Assembly: GCA_021396245.1 (NCBI GenBank)
Contig: WNYE01000006.1
Span: 496,001-560,000, forward strand
DNA: 64,000 nt
Direction of reading: 5' to 3'
DNA from: Sporothrix humicola
Taxonomy: Eukaryota; Ascomycota; Sordariomycetes; Ophiostomatales; Ophiostomataceae
The notes below the pieces were generated by a model that had not been told where the DNA came from, made no database searches, and was given only the letters and a program-made list of their open reading frames with translations. A program made the position numbers and the translations under genes. This document shows, in pieces, positions 41,872-52,757 of the stretch. Numbering within the stretch: the stretch's first letter is position 1; each line of letters opens with the position of its first letter.

Positions 41872-42577
41872 CTTTGTGGCCTTTTATTTTTCACTGGTGG
41901 ATAAAGATCTTGATAATAACAAAGACTTCACGGATTGCGCTCCCGTTGACCATGTCTTTGTAATTCAAACAATGTTCCTTTGTTTTCGAAAAGACAATGA
42001 ATCCTGCGCCAGCTTCTCAGTGATCTATCTTGATTCACACTGAATCCCGCTCCTCGGGAGTAAATTCACTTTTCAACGAAAGTAATAATTAAATCACACA
42101 AGCAAACAAGGAGAGAAAATAAACACAGAACAATTTTAACACAATTGCCAGAGAAAAGAAGCACAAAAACAAATGATATTTGGTCCAAACGCCGGGCGCT
42201 TCTCCACGCCAAATTCTCCGGACTTTCGGGGTTGGGGTATGTCCTGCTTACAGTGAGTCCTAAAAGTGACGCACATACCCTCTAAACACACCAAAACTCG
42301 CTCTACTGTGAACTCTCCAAACCCACCAGAAAAATTCAATAAAATACAACAAAATATAAGTTGTACTTTTAAATAGACAAAATTCGATTTGTATAGTTTT
42401 TTAACTGTTTTGTAAGTGAAGTGCGGGTGTTGTAGTGATCGAGTGAAGCTGGGAATTTCACACACCAAATTCACTAACAAATTTCGATTTCCTATGTGCT
42501 TCACTTTCCGGACCTACTGTACACTTCCTTGACAGGTTTCCACGTGGCTTTGTGTCCGCTTTTAGGGCGCCATCTCG

Positions 42578-42590
42578 AAGCGAAATTCGG
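42578..42590 (+). promoter_or_regulatory. Candidate regulatory element AAGCGAAATTCGG (site 1 of 6)
   Basis: One of six intergenic copies of a quasi-palindromic element (consensus AAGCGAAWTTCGCT). It lies about 150 bp upstream of the serine hydrolase start. Confidence 0.5.
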
Positions 42591-42740
42591 CATCGACGCC
42601 GAGGCTTGTCACGACCTCCCCAACAACTCCCCGCGCGGGAAATGTAATATCTTTAAAACATCGCAAAGATCGTCAATTTTATCATTCCACCGTCACAATT
42701 GTGACATCTTCTATACTTTCTTTTCACTTCCCTCCTCACA

Positions 42741-44510
42741 ATGGCAAACGACGGCCTCACGCGCGCCTCGCCGGAGAGCGTCGGCGTCCGCTCTGCGGCG
42801 ATCAACGCCTTCCTTGACGACCTTTCCGAAAACAAGATTGAAGTCCACACACTCATGGTCTACCATGCCGGGTCTGTGATTGCCGAGGGCTCGTGGTTTC
42901 CGTACTGCCCGGACCGGCCGCACATGATGCACTCCGCGACCAAGAGCTTTCTGGCCGTTGCCGTCGGCCTTGCTATCGAGGAAGGTTTCTTCCGGCTGGA
43001 CACCAAAGTTGTCGACATTTTCTCGGAGGAGGCTACCGCTGCAAGTGAGGGAGGTGAGCTATCGGCCAACCTCGCCGCGTTGACGGTCGAGGACCTTCTC
43101 ACACAAACGAGCGGACACGCCCACGGGGTCTCGGGCGGCGAGTGGCGCGGGATCAAGACGAGCTGGGTGACGGAGTTCTTCCGGCTGCCCCTGGTTCATG
43201 TTCCTGGCACAAAATTTGTGTACACGAGCGCTACGAGCTTTATGCTGTCGGCGATTGTGACGAAAACGACGGGAACGACGGTGCGCGAGTTTTTGGAGCC
43301 GCGGTTCTGCCGTCCACTAGGGATGAAGCTGCTGGCATGGGATGTCGGCCCGGACGGGATCTGCCCCGGCGGCAACGGGATCAGCTGCTTGCCGTCTGAT
43401 TTCCTGAAGCTGGGAATTCTGCACCTGCAAAAAGGGCGGTGGGAAGGAAAACAGGTGCTGCCGGAATCGTGGGCCGTGGCGTCGACGACGGCTCAACGGG
43501 GCAACCTGTACGGGTACCACTGGTGGACGGACCCGCTCTCTCTGGGCAGAGGCTACTATGCGAGCGGCATGTTTGGGCAGCTGTGCTACGTCTTTCCGGA
43601 GCACGACGCTGTGGTGGTGACGACGGCGGCCGGGATGGGCGATGCGGAGCCTTTGCAGCGGGCTGTCTGGCGGCACTTTCCCAAGGCGTTTGAGAAGACG
43701 GCTGGAGAGACTGTGGACAGCACGGCAGCCGAAGCTCTCACTAATCGACTGAGCTCGCTTCGGCTTCCGGAGATTGACACCGCTCCTTCTTCCGACCAGG
43801 CCACACCCGAGTTCGTCTCACAAATCTCTCGAGAGAGGTTCACATGCGTCACGCCAAACGACGACGCTGTGTACTCGTTTGCACTCGACTTCTCTGACAA
43901 GTCACTCAACTTCCACCTCCAGGACCATCGCGGCCACCATACAGTTGAGGTCGGCCTCAACGGTACGCACACAAAAGGCATTACGACTCTTTCTGGCGCC
44001 AAGCTTCACCATGGCTATGAACCAGCCTATCTTCGAGTTGTGGCTACTGCAGCATGGACTGCACCAGGAACCCTCCTACTGGTCCTCCAGTTTACAGAGA
44101 CTGCCTTCCGGGACACGTTGACTGTGCGCTTCTTTGTGTCGGGCGACAGCGTCTTTGCCCAGCTCGACCGCTCGGTAAATGTCAACTCGTTTGCCACGCA
44201 GAGGCCGCCCGTGTTTGGTGCTATCTTAAAGACGGGCAGAGAGTTGCAGTCACCCGAGCTGGCCGCCATTATGGAAGCAGCCCAAAAATCAAAGAAACTG
44301 TCAACGTCAGGCAGCACAGTCGGCGAGCTGTTGGAGATCCCAGCTGCACGGGCCATCCTGGAAAAGGCCATGCCCAACTTGCTGGAACAGGGTGATGCGC
44401 GGATCGAAAAGGCAAAGAAGTTTACCCTCGAAGTGATCATGCACCACGCGGGGTTGACTGAGGAGGATCTTGTCAGAATCAACGAGCAGCTGGCGGCGAT
44501 ATCTGGTTGA
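42741..44510 (+). CDS. Beta-lactamase-like serine hydrolase (589 aa)
   Basis: A single frame with the class C beta-lactamase/D-alanyl-D-alanine peptidase fold, which in fungi covers esterases and transesterases. The nucleophile motif S65-A-T-K68 sits in MMHSATKSFLAVAVG and the second-box tyrosine is Y161 (KFVYTSATS). The N-terminus carries the family's LMVYHAGSVIAEGSW strand and YCPDRPHMMHS. QTSGHAHG and FMLSAIVTKTTG also match. Residues about 360-490 form an extra beta-rich C-terminal domain and the last 90 residues are helical, making it longer than minimal members. There is no signal peptide, so it is cytosolic. Activity could be on lactones, esters or amides. The nearby MFS genes, Zn2Cys6 regulator and UstYa-like gene suggest a metabolic or detoxification locus. 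Confidence 0.9.
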   Translation: MANDGLTRASPESVGVRSAAINAFLDDLSENKIEVHTLMVYHAGSVIAEGSWFPYCPDRPHMMHSATKSFLAVAVGLAIEEGFFRLDTKVVDIFSEEATAASEGGELSANLAALTVEDLLTQTSGHAHGVSGGEWRGIKTSWVTEFFRLPLVHVPGTKFVYTSATSFMLSAIVTKTTGTTVREFLEPRFCRPLGMKLLAWDVGPDGICPGGNGISCLPSDFLKLGILHLQKGRWEGKQVLPESWAVASTTAQRGNLYGYHWWTDPLSLGRGYYASGMFGQLCYVFPEHDAVVVTTAAGMGDAEPLQRAVWRHFPKAFEKTAGETVDSTAAEALTNRLSSLRLPEIDTAPSSDQATPEFVSQISRERFTCVTPNDDAVYSFALDFSDKSLNFHLQDHRGHHTVEVGLNGTHTKGITTLSGAKLHHGYEPAYLRVVATAAWTAPGTLLLVLQFTETAFRDTLTVRFFVSGDSVFAQLDRSVNVNSFATQRPPVFGAILKTGRELQSPELAAIMEAAQKSKKLSTSGSTVGELLEIPAARAILEKAMPNLLEQGDARIEKAKKFTLEVIMHHAGLTEEDLVRINEQLAAISG

Positions 44511-44733
44511 CAGAGCCAAGAGGACAACTATGTATATATTGGACGAATTAAAAAAAGAAGAAGAAAAAAGTCTATGTGTGCAATCTATCTTGATGTTCCC
44601 CAGATTCAACTGTTTCTGACCTAACCGAGTATCTTCATACCGAGACCACCACCGCATCATCCATTACAGGCCCTATCTTATTCGAACCTCACTTCAGCAT
44701 CACCCATCCCGATATTGCTCGACCTCCACCCCC

Positions 44734-46323
44734 CTAAAAATTCACCTGGAAGCGCTTGGTCGTGCGGATGCGCTCGCCATAAACATAAAGGGTAATGGCC
44801 AGCGGCAAGAACGCAATGGCGATGAAGCCCAAAACAGAATTGCCCCAGCCAAAGCCGAGGCGGTCGTACATGGCACTGCCGGCGAGCGGAAGCAGCGTGG
44901 CCATGAGGCAGCGCAGGATGGTGCCCGAGGCGGTGACGGACGCTGCGTAGACGGTGTAGGCGTCCACCAAGTACAGCGTGCTGGCCATGTACGTGATGAT
45001 GACGCCGCCGCCCAGGAACGCCGTGCCGATAATGGGGACGATCCAGTGGGTGCGGGCCTGGGCGGACCAGCCGTACCAGAAGAGGCCGACGGGCATGAGG
45101 AGGCCGCCCACAAGTAAAGTGGGCAACAGGTACTCGGGCTTGGGGTCGGTTCCGTTCTTCTTGGACAGATAGGCCACCATTTTCTTGGAGACGCCGCCGC
45201 AAAAGACGACGCCCAGCGTGGACCCGACACCGAAGCCGAGAGTCACCAGACCGGACGCGCCGCTGCCGAAGCCGTACTGGCCGCCAAAGACGGCGGGGAA
45301 TGTCGTAAAACAGAGGTACAGGTAGCTGTATACAACGGCGGCGTACAGGCTCTGCAGAAAGACAACCGGCACGCACAGCATCTTCAAAGGGCGGCCGATG
45401 GAAAAGGCAAAGTGCTGGTATGGCGTGCGGCCCGAGTCGAGCTTTGATCGGAAGGGTCCTTGCCCGGGCGACGTCTTGTTGAGCTTCTTTGTCTTCTTGT
45501 CCAAGATCACATAGGCGTACGTCTCGGGCATCGTCGGGATGACAATAATGGCCACAACACCCGACAGAATGGCCATCAGCCAGAAATTCCAGCGCCAACC
45601 GGCCGCGGGCGTCAGATAACCACCAATAATGGGACCGACCGACGGCCCGGCAATCGACCCGATCACGTACCCGGCCAGAGCGCCCGCACGCTTCTCGGCC
45701 GGCACGACATCCGCAATACTACCGGTGCCCAGCGTGACGGGACAGGAGCCGCCGACGCCTGCGAGGAACCGGAACACCACTAATGCGCCAATGTTGGGGG
45801 AGAGCGCACAGGCGACGTGGAAGATGGCAAACCAGACGATGCAGACCTTGTAGAGCGGCGCTCTCCCGTAGAGTTCTGACAGCGGAGCAATTGCCATGGG
45901 ACCGCAGGCGTATCCTAACAAATAAATTGTGGTGACGAGCGCGCCGACGGTCTGGTTGTTGGTGTGGAAGTGGGCCATGATGTCGGGGGCGGCGGCCGAG
46001 CTAATCGTTGATCCGGTGGGACTGCGTTGTCAGTGGGCACTCTTTGATGTGTTTCCACCAAGAGAGGGGACATACGACAGGACGGTCATCAGGGTGACGA
46101 GGACAATGGTCAAGGTCTTCTTTCGCGACGGCCAGTTCATGGGATTCTCGGGGTCATCGGGGCCGTCAAAGTCGACAATCGTGAAGCCGTCGGGTGTATG
46201 TACATCGTTGTCGGTGGGTTCATCGTGGTTGTCGTTGTTGCTGATATTTGCCTTTTCGTGGGGCGTAATTGCTTCAATATCCACATCGCTGCTGTGGCTT
46301 GGCGATTTATCGGAGGATGACAT
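44734..46323 (-). CDS. MFS transporter, DHA1 type (511 aa), one intron
   Basis: Exon 1 is 46323-46076, the intron is 46075-46022 (54 nt, GTATGT donor, GCAG acceptor) and exon 2 is 46021-44734. The start MSSSDKSPS is chosen because it leads directly into the acidic N-terminal tail and the DGPDDPENPMNW motif that precedes helix 1 in fungal DHA1 exporters. Splicing restores LMTVLSPTGSTISSAA across helix 1. Other motifs are GPMAIAPLSELYGR, FLAGVGGSCPVTLGTGSIAD, the helix-5 sequence IAGPSVGPIIGGYL and MPETYAYVIL in the central loop. The last exon ends with a basic KRFQVNF tail. It is a plasma-membrane exporter, likely for small toxic or secondary metabolites. A 15-bp element in its upstream region is shared with the adjacent regulator gene. 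Confidence 0.93.
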
Positions 46324-46934
46324 TGTTTCGTTCTTCGTGAAGTTAAAATAGCGTCCTGGGTTGGTGATGAACTTGAGCCAATGGTGTCCGAGTGGGAGAA
46401 TCGTGGTCATTGACAACGTAAACAAAGGAGAACAATGGTGTCGGTAGTGAAAGAGAGAAAGAAACAAAGGAATATAAGGAGTGAAGAGAATAAGAGTAAA
46501 GAGCGAATAAGGCTAGATAAAGACAAATAATGTATACTGATAGTTTTCCGTGGTTTATGGCATTTGTCTCCTTTTAGAGTTTTGCATCACACCCTACCAG
46601 TCCTCCGCGGATTTTCCGTTATGGAGCCAAGACTGCAACGGAGATCACCCACCGGCTCCGAATCCTGTTCCAACCCACCGTAAATAAGAGCACCGAGTCC
46701 GACGCGGATTTAAACTGTTCTCCTGAATTTCTTATTGTTCTCCTAATCTGCATTCTGCGGTAGTGCTGCAGCTTTCGTCGATGGCGCAATGTTGATATTG
46801 TTTACTGTAAGCAGTATCACCTGAACAAACTACTCGGACAGATCACTTGAAATCCACAATTCAGCTGGTTTCTACATCTATTATTTGAATTATGGCTTTC
46901 ACAGCTGTTTTGTCTACTAATTTCGTTCATTCTA
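46324..46934. promoter_or_regulatory. Promoter of the DHA1 MFS gene, 3' flank of the Zn2Cys6 gene
   Basis: A 610-bp spacer. The element TCCGCGGATTTTCCG sits at 46604-46618, about 280 bp from the MFS ATG. No coding sequence is supported. Confidence 0.5.
46604..46618 (+). promoter_or_regulatory. Candidate binding site TCCGCGGATTTTCCG
   Basis: Shares 13 of 15 bases with 49462-49476 and contains the CGG/CCG triplets recognised by Zn2Cys6 proteins. Confidence 0.5.
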
Positions 46935-49343
46935 TCATACAAACATCGTCGTGTCCACGCCAGCGAGCAGATCGTCCCATTGGAACTGCGCCAGATCGTC
47001 GAGTCCGTCAAAGTTGAGGGAAAGTGAGTTGCTATACAGTGCATCGTTGAACGAAAAGTCGTCTTGTGCAGATGTGTCCAGAGTAGTAGGAGCGGGTGCG
47101 GACGGAACAGCCATCTGTGCTGTTGTGTCTACACCTGTCGTCATCGTCGCCGCCCCGCCTTGTAGCACATCCTCCACCAACTGCGGTCGGTGTTTGGCCA
47201 GCAGCTGTGTCAGTGACGTATACAGTTCCGCCGCAGCCGGCGAGTGCGGCCGGGCGTCGCCCAGAATCTGGAGGGCGGCAGAGGCGGCCTCTGTGTTGAC
47301 ACTTTCTTGTCCATCGTGTCCATCCTCGCCCTCGCCCGTGTCGGCGCACAGGTCGATCAGCAGGACAATCGAGGCCAGGAACACGCCGTACAGCACACAC
47401 GACAGGTGGCTCTGGACGAACGGGTGGCGGGCGGCGCGTTTCCTCAATTGAGTCTCGGCGAGGATGATCTGGCGGGCGGCCTCGATGCAGACGGCGCGGG
47501 AGGTTGTCGACGATGAAGAGACGGAGGGCTGGACACGAGACGACGACGAGGTCGACGACGTGGCCGAGGACATTGGCAAGGAGGTTCCGGTTTGGCGTCT
47601 CCAGGATGTTAGGTACGTACAATGGAGCTTGCACCGTTGTGTGTGGATCAGCGAGTGCAGCATAAAGGCCTGGATGAAGAGGCTGTTGGGCCTATGGCCA
47701 GGCTGGCTTGCCTCGCTGTTGTCATTGTCATCGTCTGTCCACTCGACGTCGGTTTGCTCGTACGTCTCGAGGCGCATGAATGGCGGCAATTCCCTCAGCA
47801 TGGCGTCCAGCTCGGCATCCGAGGCGACGGCGCTCTCTCTGTAGGTGTTGAGGAGGGATGTCGCTGAAGACGCCGCCGAGCCGACAAACTGCGTCCCCGA
47901 GACCATGGGCATGCGGTCGACAACCCCGCGTGCGACCTTGGCCAGCCGGATTCGCTGCAGATAGTACGACATGTCGGTGGGGACGTTCAGCGGAAGCCCG
48001 CGTATTGGGTCGACACTGTCCACGCCAAAGCTGGTGTCGTCCATGTTGAGCGGCTCGCGGACACGCATCATTTGCGGATGGGTCTGGTAGACGCCGACGC
48101 CGGGGCCGTTGTTGCGGGCCGCCAGCAGCCAGTCCGTCGATGCGAGGTACCACCACGCGCGGCGGCCGAGTTCTCTCTGGAAGGGGGTTGAGGGCGACGA
48201 AGAGCTGCCACTGGATCCACACACACCGTAACCGTCCTCCTGGTCAATGCAGTGCAGGCCGAGCTCTCGCCCGAGGACGAGGGCGGTCGAAATAATGTAG
48301 CGGAAGCGGTAGCCGACGCCTTCAAAGTTGCTAATCAGAAACAAGAGTGTAATGAGCCCCTGGACGGCCGAGAGAGTCGGCGGCGCCGGACCGCGGACGA
48401 CGGCTTCGAGAATGTGCAGCGTCGCCTGAATCCAGTAGGGTGTCTGCCGCGCCGATTCGTCGCGGCTCGAGAAGGGGCACGTTCTTCTGCTGCTTCTCGA
48501 TGGTGGAATATATAGAAACACGCCGGTGGCGATCATGCTGAACAGCAACAGGACGTCGCCGAGTGCTAAACTGGTCCCATTCTCATTTTGTCTCTGCACA
48601 CTGTCGTAGACGTTTGAGACGAGTAGGGGCACCGTCGGATGGTGCACAATGTGGTACGAGCTGCTGACCGATTTGAGGAACGTGTCGACAAGGACAGTCG
48701 TCTCCCGCTGCAGTGGCAGATACACATATTTTCTGGGCGCCCGGATCCGGTCGCCGTCGAGAATGCTGTAGGTGTACTCTGGCGCCGTTGGGATCGCCAG
48801 AATGGGCTCCGTTTTTATGGCGAGGCTGTTCTGGTCAAAGACATTCTCTTTTCTGACAGTTTGTGCACCCGCCAGGGTTGTCGTCGACGACAGTGCCGAT
48901 GGCGACCCAGTCGACGATCCGGCAGTCTGCACCTCGGAATATGCGCCTTTGCCCATCGATACGCGGTCAAGATGCGTCACCACCGCACAGATCGGTCCCA
49001 TTGCGTCGGGGCGGGTCACGGTTGGTGTAGCGATCACTTGTCGCTGCGGTGGCGCCTGTGGACTGCTCGCCGCCGCCGCACTCTCGTTGGTGATCCGCCG
49101 CTCCAGATCTTCCGCCAGCCGCCGGAGCCGGTGCACTTCGTCGAGGAGGCCGTCGTTTGTAGAAGGTGACCCATTTCCAATAACTTGCTCTTGTTCCTCC
49201 TCATCCCCCATCACGCACGCCTTGCCCCGTGACACGCAGTTGATGCATGGCAACGGCCTGCTGCAACGGAGCTTGCGCACCCGGCAGAACTCGCACGAGT
49301 AGTGGCCCTTGCGGGGGCGTTGGCGAGGAGGTCTTGTTGGCAT
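46935..49343 (-). CDS. Zn2Cys6 transcription factor (802 aa)
   Basis: A single long frame. The binuclear zinc cluster is at the N-terminus: C17, C20, C27, C33, C36 and C43 (CEFCRVRKLRC then CINC), preceded by a basic RQRPRKGH stretch. A linker with a short leucine-rich helix (LLDEVHRLRRLAEDLERRI) may dimerise. Residues about 210-480 are the fungal-specific regulator domain (TVLVDTFLKSVSSSYHIVHHPTVP, FLISNFEGVGYRFR, REPLNMDDTSFG). The C-terminus is rich in Ser, Thr and acidic residues ending DDLLAGVDTTMFV, a plausible activation domain. It is nuclear. Likely targets are the adjacent DHA1 MFS gene and itself, because both upstream regions share a CGG-rich 15-bp element. The UstYa-like gene is divergent from it. 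Confidence 0.93.
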   Translation of the reverse strand: MPTRPPRQRPRKGHYSCEFCRVRKLRCSRPLPCINCVSRGKACVMGDEEEQEQVIGNGSPSTNDGLLDEVHRLRRLAEDLERRITNESAAAASSPQAPPQRQVIATPTVTRPDAMGPICAVVTHLDRVSMGKGAYSEVQTAGSSTGSPSALSSTTTLAGAQTVRKENVFDQNSLAIKTEPILAIPTAPEYTYSILDGDRIRAPRKYVYLPLQRETTVLVDTFLKSVSSSYHIVHHPTVPLLVSNVYDSVQRQNENGTSLALGDVLLLFSMIATGVFLYIPPSRSSRRTCPFSSRDESARQTPYWIQATLHILEAVVRGPAPPTLSAVQGLITLLFLISNFEGVGYRFRYIISTALVLGRELGLHCIDQEDGYGVCGSSGSSSSPSTPFQRELGRRAWWYLASTDWLLAARNNGPGVGVYQTHPQMMRVREPLNMDDTSFGVDSVDPIRGLPLNVPTDMSYYLQRIRLAKVARGVVDRMPMVSGTQFVGSAASSATSLLNTYRESAVASDAELDAMLRELPPFMRLETYEQTDVEWTDDDNDNSEASQPGHRPNSLFIQAFMLHSLIHTQRCKLHCTYLTSWRRQTGTSLPMSSATSSTSSSSRVQPSVSSSSTTSRAVCIEAARQIILAETQLRKRAARHPFVQSHLSCVLYGVFLASIVLLIDLCADTGEGEDGHDGQESVNTEAASAALQILGDARPHSPAAAELYTSLTQLLAKHRPQLVEDVLQGGAATMTTGVDTTAQMAVPSAPAPTTLDTSAQDDFSFNDALYSNSLSLNFDGLDDLAQFQWDDLLAGVDTTMFV

Positions 49344-49898
49344 TGTATGTGTAATTGGATTTGATTGTCGTCTGCCACTTCGTTGTGTCCGCGGAGAGTT
49401 GCTTCACAGGTCACAGTTCGTAAACCATATAAGTCGTGACGACGGAGAGAATGACGGAAAGTCCGCGGGATTTCCGCGGCGCGGAGTTGGGAAAAGTGGA
49501 GCTTTTCTTTCAGTCTTTACGATTGTCAACCGTCCTCCGTCCACGACACACTCTTAACTCCGGAAAGTCAACGAGGGACTTACACGGCATTCTGCTCACG
49601 GGTCGGTGGATTTGAGACGCTTTGATTCTTTCTCTCGCCTTTTTTTGTCCATTTTAAGGATGTTTTTCTACTATTTTACTTTGACACGTGATTATTTAAT
49701 CGAGATTTATTGATACGACTGCGGTCAGGATATCATGGTCTTTTGGCTAAATGTAAATTGCTTGTGTGCCACCGAGTAAATGCTCCGAGGTCAGCATGGC
49801 AACTTTAATCCGGTAGTGAATGCTGTACTCTCCATCTTCCCACACTCGCCCGAGTTCGTGAATCTCCACCTTATCACGGCATCAAGCCAGACGACACC
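49344..49898. promoter_or_regulatory. Divergent promoter between the Zn2Cys6 gene and the UstYa-like gene
   Basis: A 555-bp region with the candidate operator at 49462-49476 embedded in a larger near-palindrome (CGGAAA at 49455-49460 and TTTCCG at 49471-49476 around CCGCGG). A further CCGGAAAGTC half element is at about 49560-49569. It could control both genes. Confidence 0.55.
49462..49476 (+). promoter_or_regulatory. Candidate binding site TCCGCGGGATTTCCG
   Basis: The centre of a near-palindrome about 115 bp upstream of the Zn2Cys6 ATG. The matching site is 46604-46618. Confidence 0.55.
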
Positions 49899-50824
49899 AT
49901 GGCAGCCTCGCATCACGACTTTACCGATTCCGAGTCGGCGGCGTTTCTGTACAGCGAAGACAACAAGCCGGAGGAGAGGGCGTCTATACACAGGGAAGGA
50001 CTATGGACACGCACTGCCCGCTATGTGCCATACATTTTGCTGGCGGTCGGTATTTTCCTTGCCCTTCTGATCGGCATCTCCACGCCGAGCGACAAGAAGA
50101 AGGTGGACGCCGATGTGACGAGCATCCTGCCATCGCAGGCCATGTTTGGGAAGAGTATGTATACCTTACCGTATTTCATATCCTTCGCATCAATCGCCAC
50201 TAACAGAATAGTCCCCACGAAAAAGGTCGTCTTCGAGCCCGACGCAAGCTACGATGTCGACCCCTTTGGCCCCGACGAGATTGACAGTCCGTGGTACAAA
50301 CTGGCACCATGTAAGCCTCTTGGATCCCATCTCACATTGTCTCATTATCTCCTACTGACCAGCCAGCCGGAAAGGGCCATATCAAGGTCGACAATCCTGG
50401 GGCGTGGGGCCTCGGCGGCGGCTTCCCACTGTCCGAAGATCTCTCGATGCCCACCTCGGAGGAATACACAATCGCCCTCTACCACCAGCTGCACTGCCTC
50501 GCCGCCATCAAGTCCAAGATGAGTCGCCTCCAGCACTGGTACGCCAACGACAGCGACAACGAGTACCTGCAGTTTGCCCTCGGCGACGACCAGGTCGCCG
50601 ACCACCACATCTACCACTGCTTTGACTATTTAAGACAGGCGCTGCTGTGCCACGGCGACACGACTCTCGAAGGCGCCCGCCGTGTGCGCGACCCCAAGAC
50701 GGGACACGAGACGACGGTGCGCGGCGTCGACGGCTGGGGCGTCACGCATGCCTGTCGTGATCCGGCGAGCATCTGGGCGTTTGCCGAGGAACACCGGAGC
50801 CGCAACGACACGGGTATTGACTAA
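49899..50824 (+). CDS. UstYa-like (DUF3328) protein (270 aa), two introns
   Basis: Exons are 49899-50154, 50212-50310 and 50367-50824, with introns of 57 and 56 nt. The second acceptor is fixed by frame, since only the CCAG nearest the exon keeps the reading frame. One membrane helix (about residues 42-60, VPYILLAVGIFLALLIGI) follows a cytoplasmic acidic tail, giving a type II membrane protein of the secretory pathway. Both family signatures HxxHC are present: HQLHC at 158-162 and HIYHC at 199-203. Nearby are PWYKLAP and PTSEEYTIALYHQLHCL. UstYa-family proteins act as copper-dependent oxidases, or partners of them, in macrocyclisation and halogenation of fungal peptides (ustiloxin, cyclochlorotine). 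No precursor peptide or peptide synthetase is visible here, so the substrate is open. It is divergent from a Zn2Cys6 gene. Confidence 0.9.
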
Positions 50825-51083
50825 GGTGGGGAGAGGGTGGAGGGGGGTGGAATAATATTTGCAGCTTTATTGAATTTAGACCGATAAGTTTTTGCCAAAT
50901 TGAATATATTTTGTTTGAATTTCAACAATATTTCTTTTCGATATACAAACTCTTATCCTTTTATCTGGTACAACTTTATGTACATGATGAACGTGTAACA
51001 CTTCACTTTTACACCTATAACCAAGTTGAACGTCACCCGGACGTTCTGACGGTCCTGTTGTGATGACAATCTCAACCCACCAC

Positions 51084-52757
51084 TTACAGAGTGTAATAAA
51101 AGTCGGGGTGGCGGTCACCAAGCTCCTCAATGCTCTTTGTGCGCAGCTCGGCCCGCTCCTCCTCGCTCATCGCACGCTTCTTCTTGTTCTCGTACTGCAT
51201 GTACAGACGAGCGAGGATCGTGAACACGAGGCCGACAGCACACATGCCCAGCGAGGCGGCCTGTCCTTTGTGGTCTGGATTGTTAGCGGGGCGCGGTAAT
51301 CAAAGGAATGCCACAAGTGGGAGAGGACATACAGAAAGGAGGGTCAATATAGGCGTGCTGGGCGCCGATGGAGACACACTGGGAGATCATGTTGAAGAAG
51401 GCGAGCGAGGAGCCTCTGCGCGTGTAGCCCGCAAACGAGAGCGTGGCCCACGACAGCTGGAGCACAATGTTGGGGTACGCCGAGAACGCGACGAGGCAGG
51501 TGGCAAAGAAGAGCACCTTGGTGTTGTGGACCGAGATGAGAATGGCGTAGCCGACGATGCTGACAACAATGGACGCGCCGAGGGTCACGCTGCGGGCGTT
51601 GGTCACGTCGGCGATGCGGCCCCAGAAGAGGACACCGACAGCGGCGCAGGCGTAGACGATGACGGAGAACAGTTGCGAGTTGAGGGACGTGTAGCCGAAG
51701 CTCTGATAAAGTTAGCACTGATCGAGCGAATGAGGACAGAAAGAAAGCGAATAAAGCGTGGAAAAATGAAAGCGAGCGAAGCGAGGACCGAAATTGAATG
51801 TACCTTGATGATGGCGGGCAAGAAGTTGCTGAGGGACGAGACGCAAAAGTGGCCGGCGCTGGAGATGACGGCCAGCAGCCAAAAGTGCGGGCTCAGCAGG
51901 ATCCGTGGCACCTTGAGCCAGTCGAGCTTGAACTCGCTGTCCGAGACGTTGTGTGCGGCCGCCGAGCGGGCAATGACATGGGCCTTTTCCTCGGCCGTAA
52001 ACCCAATGCGGATCTTGTAGGGGCTGGCCGGCAGGAACAGCAGAATGACAAACGAGAAGCCAATGGGTAGGATGCCCTCAATCAAGAAGATCCAGCGCCA
52101 GGCGAGCCAGCCGTTGTGGCCGCTCAAGTTCTTCTCGATGCCGTAGGCAATCAAACCGTTGAAAGCGCCGGCAATTGTGGACATGCTGAAGAAGATGGCA
52201 CCGCGGGTGGCAATCTCGTTGTACTTGTAAAAGAAGGACAGGTAGAAGACGGCGCCCTGCACAAACGCCTCGGCAAACCCAATGAGGAAACGAAGAGCCA
52301 GGAGAGCGCTGGCCGTGTGGATGGTGACGGTGACTGCGGTAAATATACCCCAGAGCATCATAGCGCAGAAGAACTGCATCGGGGGGCCAATGGCACGCAC
52401 AAGCAGCGTACCGGGCAGCTGGAAGACAACGTAGGAGACCAAGAACATGGTGGCCGCGTTGGAGTAGGCTCTGGCATTGAGACCAAGCTCCTCGGGCATG
52501 CCGGCAACGGCTGCATTGCTCAAGTCGGAACGGCCCATCGAGGCAAAGAAGTAGACGCTCGAAATCAGAGGAAGGATAAAGAGATCTAGCTTCCATCTGA
52601 CACGGCGGTCGAGGGCCAGGTACTCGGGGTCATTGTTCTGTTCGTTGGTGTCCCAGGCGTCCAGGTTGATGCCAGACTGCGCAGTCTTCTCTGGGACCGG
52701 CGATTGAGAGATGGCCTCTTCGACTTGGTTCATTTCGTTCTTTTCCGTGGCGGACAT
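51084..52757 (-). CDS. MFS transporter, Dal5-like anion:cation symporter (504 aa), two introns
   Basis: Exons are 52757-51804, 51702-51333 and 51274-51084, with introns of 101 and 58 nt. Splicing restores FLPAIIKSFGYTSLNSQL at helix 7 and the family's usual end (EELGDRHPDFYYTL). Other signatures are LDRRVRWKLDLFILPLI before helix 1, NAAVAGMPEELGL, FLIGFAEAFVQGAVFYLSFFYK (helix 4) and NGWLAWRWIFLIEGI (the conserved helix-5/6 region). Members of this group import allantoate, nicotinate, pantothenate, dipeptides or other organic anions. It is a plasma-membrane protein of twelve helices. Direction is opposite to the UstYa-like gene and their 3' ends face each other. The large first intron contains a CGCTTTC/TTCGCTCGC-rich stretch. 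Confidence 0.93.

Larger units (their letters stand above)
41676..42740. promoter_or_regulatory. Divergent promoter region of the ER/K-helix gene and the serine hydrolase gene
   Basis: About 1.07 kb, AT-rich in the middle (42080-42420). It contains a cluster of TTGTGAAC elements at 41832-41871 and one copy of the AAGCGAAATTCGG element at 42578-42590, about 150 bp before the serine hydrolase ATG. No gene is supported. Confidence 0.5.

Noticed and set aside
44678..45598. Minus-strand frame of 306 codons overlapping the DHA1 exporter
   Set aside because: Wrong frame of the same strand, His/Arg-rich composition typical of a shadow.
51130..52020. Plus-strand frame of 296 codons
   Set aside because: Antisense to the Dal5-like transporter and spanning its introns.
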